NCBI RefSeq assembly: GCF_900107455.1
Contig: NZ_FNQB01000003.1
Coordinates: forward strand, 372,001 to 436,000
Direction: 5' to 3'
From: Asanoa ishikariensis
Lineage (GTDB): Bacteria; Actinomycetota; Actinomycetes; Mycobacteriales; Micromonosporaceae
Length of the DNA: 64,000 nt
The position numbers and the translations under genes were made by a program. Under the pieces are notes generated by a model. That model did no database searches. It saw only the letters and a list, made by a program, of their open reading frames with translations, and was not told where the DNA came from. This document shows, one piece after another, positions 62,792 through 64,000 of the stretch. Numbering within the stretch: position 1 is the first letter of the stretch; every line of letters starts with the position of its first letter.

Positions 62792-63580
62792 TCACATCGT
62801 GAGGTCGACCACCAGCGGGCGGTGGTCCGAGACCCCGACCGCCGGAGTGGTCGCCGACACCGTGTGCGGCCACCGGCCCCACCCGCGCGGGTCCGCCAGC
62901 ACATGGTCGAGTTGCACGCGCGGCCCCGACGACGGGAACGTCGGCAGTCTCCCCAGCGGACGCCACCCCGACGCGAGCGCCGCCGGACCGGCCGGCAGGT
63001 TCAGGTCGCCGAGCAGCACCCGCGGCGCCGGGAACGTGCGCAGGAGCCGGACCACCTGGCGGAGCTGCCACAGGTTCCAGCCCGGTACGAACGACAGGTG
63101 CGTCGCACCCACCGTCACGTCGCCCCACGGCGTGTCCAGGACCGCGACCACCAGCACGCGTGGCTCGTCGCGCAGCAACATCGGACGGCCCCGGCCGCCC
63201 GGTCCCAGCGCGTAGATCGGGCCCGGCACCGGCGACGGTGAGAGCCGCAGCGTCCGCCACGACCGCGCCGGGTAGCGGCTCACCAGGCCGATGCCGTAGT
63301 TGGGCTCGTCGGCCCCGTCGTCGTCGAAGGACAGTGGACGGTACGTCTCCCCCGGCGTGCCGACCACCGCCGCCACGAACCGGTGCGCGACCGCCCCGGA
63401 CGCCTGCGCCGCCAGCACCGTCAGGTCCAGCGAGCCGGACCGCGGCTGGAGGCGGTCCACCTCCTGTAGGGCGAGCACGTCGGCGTCGATCGTCGCCACC
63501 GCGTCCGCGAACCGTGTCCGGTCGACGATCCCGTCGTCGATGGACCTGCCATGGAGCACGTTGAAGGTCGCCAACCGCAC
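62792..63580 (-). CDS. endonuclease/exonuclease/phosphatase (EEP) family protein
   Basis: A 262-residue EEP-fold hydrolase: ATFNVLHGRSIDDG (Asn), DVLALQEVDRL (metal-binding Glu), VTVGATHLSF, VLLGDLNLPAG (Asp/Asn) and GVSDHRPLVVDL (catalytic Asp-His at the end). It acts on phosphodiesters; nucleic acid, inositol phosphate or sphingomyelin-type substrates are all possible. No signal peptide. GTG start at 63580. Confidence 0.87.
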   Translation of the reverse strand: MRLATFNVLHGRSIDDGIVDRTRFADAVATIDADVLALQEVDRLQPRSGSLDLTVLAAQASGAVAHRFVAAVVGTPGETYRPLSFDDDGADEPNYGIGLVSRYPARSWRTLRLSPSPVPGPIYALGPGGRGRPMLLRDEPRVLVVAVLDTPWGDVTVGATHLSFVPGWNLWQLRQVVRLLRTFPAPRVLLGDLNLPAGPAALASGWRPLGRLPTFPSSGPRVQLDHVLADPRGWGRWPHTVSATTPAVGVSDHRPLVVDLTM

Positions 63581-63617
63581 CTATGCACCCTACGGGGTCG
63601 TGTGACAGGGTGGCCGC

Positions 63618-63707
63618 GTGATCTTCAAGCTCCTGGTGTGCGCCGCGCTCGTCTTCATCCTGATCGGAATGGCCGGCATCTACCTGCGGCGCTCCCGGGA
63701 CCGCTGA
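63618..63707 (+). CDS. 29-residue single-pass membrane protein
   Basis: A short open frame starting at GTG 63618 encodes MIFKLLVCAALVFILIGMAG followed by IYLRRSRDR: one hydrophobic helix with a basic C-terminal tail on the cytoplasmic side. It lies 37 bp from the divergent EEP gene. Such mini-proteins are common near actinobacterial membrane genes and have no known function. There is no strong ribosome site, so I hold it as probable. Confidence 0.5.
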   Translation: MIFKLLVCAALVFILIGMAGIYLRRSRDR

Positions 63708-63752
63708 GCTTCCCGGAGGCCGTGGGGCGCGTGCGAGCCCCGGGGTCAGAGG

Positions 63753-63766
63753 TAAGGCTGCCCTTA
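63753..63766. promoter_or_regulatory. iron-box-like palindrome (IdeR/DmdR type)
   Basis: TAAGG-CTGC-CCTTA, with AGG directly before it. Thirteen of 17 bases agree with the core of the actinobacterial iron box (AGGTTAGGCTCACCTAA). It ends 13 bp before the GTG of the next gene, where it would block transcription when iron is sufficient. Confidence 0.55.
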
Positions 63767-63779
63767 GTAGGCTGGTGCG

Positions 63780-64000
63780 GTGAGTGGCACGACGGCGGAG
63801 CCCCTCGACGGGCCCGACCCGTCGACGACCACGCGATGGCTGGAACGCCACCGCCCTGACCTGCACGCCGCCTACCTTCGCGAGCTACCGGCCGCGCGCG
63901 CGGCGATCCGGCACCGCCTGGTCACCGCGATCGCCCGCGAGCACCTCGACGGCCCGCGATCAACGGGCGAAGACCCCGCCGAGCTCCTGCGCGCCATGGG
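63780..64000 (+). CDS. 3'-truncated gene under the iron box, possibly IucA/IucC-type siderophore synthetase
   Basis: The frame starting at GTG 63780 stays open to the window end (73 complete codons). The visible part is hydrophilic and helical: TTRWLERHRPDLHAAYLRELPAARAAIRHRLVTAIAREHLDGP. The stretch YLRELPAARAAIRHRL recalls the N-terminus of some actinobacterial IucA/IucC siderophore synthetases, and the iron-box-like site directly upstream agrees. Both are weak, so the product is inferred. The rest lies beyond the window. Confidence 0.5.
   Translation, partial: MSGTTAEPLDGPDPSTTTRWLERHRPDLHAAYLRELPAARAAIRHRLVTAIAREHLDGPRSTGEDPAELLRAM

Overview
The window is one stretch of very GC-rich, densely packed actinobacterial chromosome. 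Many starts are GTG, start/stop overlaps of the ATGA or GTGA type are common, and rare TTA leucine codons occur in a few genes. There is a mycothiol-dependent isomerase-type protein and there are many ECF, TetR, MerR and AraC regulators. Gene content (erythromycin-esterase homologue next to a TioE-like double MerR, paired dynamin-like GTPases, a huge YD-repeat protein) fits a mycelial actinomycete. I would guess Micromonosporaceae, but that is inference. I see no rRNA, tRNA, CRISPR array, transposase or prophage.

Left third (1-24,850). A 5'-truncated secreted serine protease; a drug-type ABC exporter divergent from a TetR gene with two palindromic operators between them; two long ECF sigma factors with C-terminal helical extensions. 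The second of these (386 aa) follows a YCII/DGPF protein, and two near-identical TGTCGA/CGTC promoters drive that operon and a neighbouring flavin-binding-fold gene. Next come single metabolic genes, a kinase plus nucleotidyltransferase operon, a secreted TAP-type peptidase, a thioredoxin-reductase-like flavoprotein divergent from an XRE-cupin regulator, a tyrosine recombinase beside a large hairpin, an ArsR-type regulator with an MFS transporter, and a TioE-like regulator divergent from an erythromycin-esterase homologue.

Middle (24,850-42,300). Two paralogous operons share the logic ECF sigma, then a zinc-finger anti-sigma domain fused to a multi-helix membrane protein, then an ABC exporter. 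Between them lie a membrane-anchored Hsp70-like protein, a glycerophosphodiesterase, an Atg22-like MFS protein and thymidine kinase. After them come a MarR gene divergent from an epoxide hydrolase, a HAD hydrolase and an AidB-like acyl-CoA dehydrogenase.

Right third (42,300-64,000). A coupled operon of two dynamin-like GTPases and an acidic, His-rich protein; a LAL-type LuxR regulator; a degenerate 18-bp tandem-repeat tract; a run of small lipid and flavin genes; a patatin; a 2140-residue secreted YD-repeat protein ending in a Hint domain and a GIY-YIG-type nuclease toxin; a convergent leucine-rich-repeat-like protein that may or may not be its immunity partner; and finally a 29-residue membrane protein and a gene start, cut by the window end, that lies directly under an iron-box-like palindrome.

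The best candidates for undescribed biology are the two anti-sigma/ABC modules, the polymorphic toxin with its unassigned immunity, the dynamin/acidic-protein operon and the recombinase-associated hairpin.
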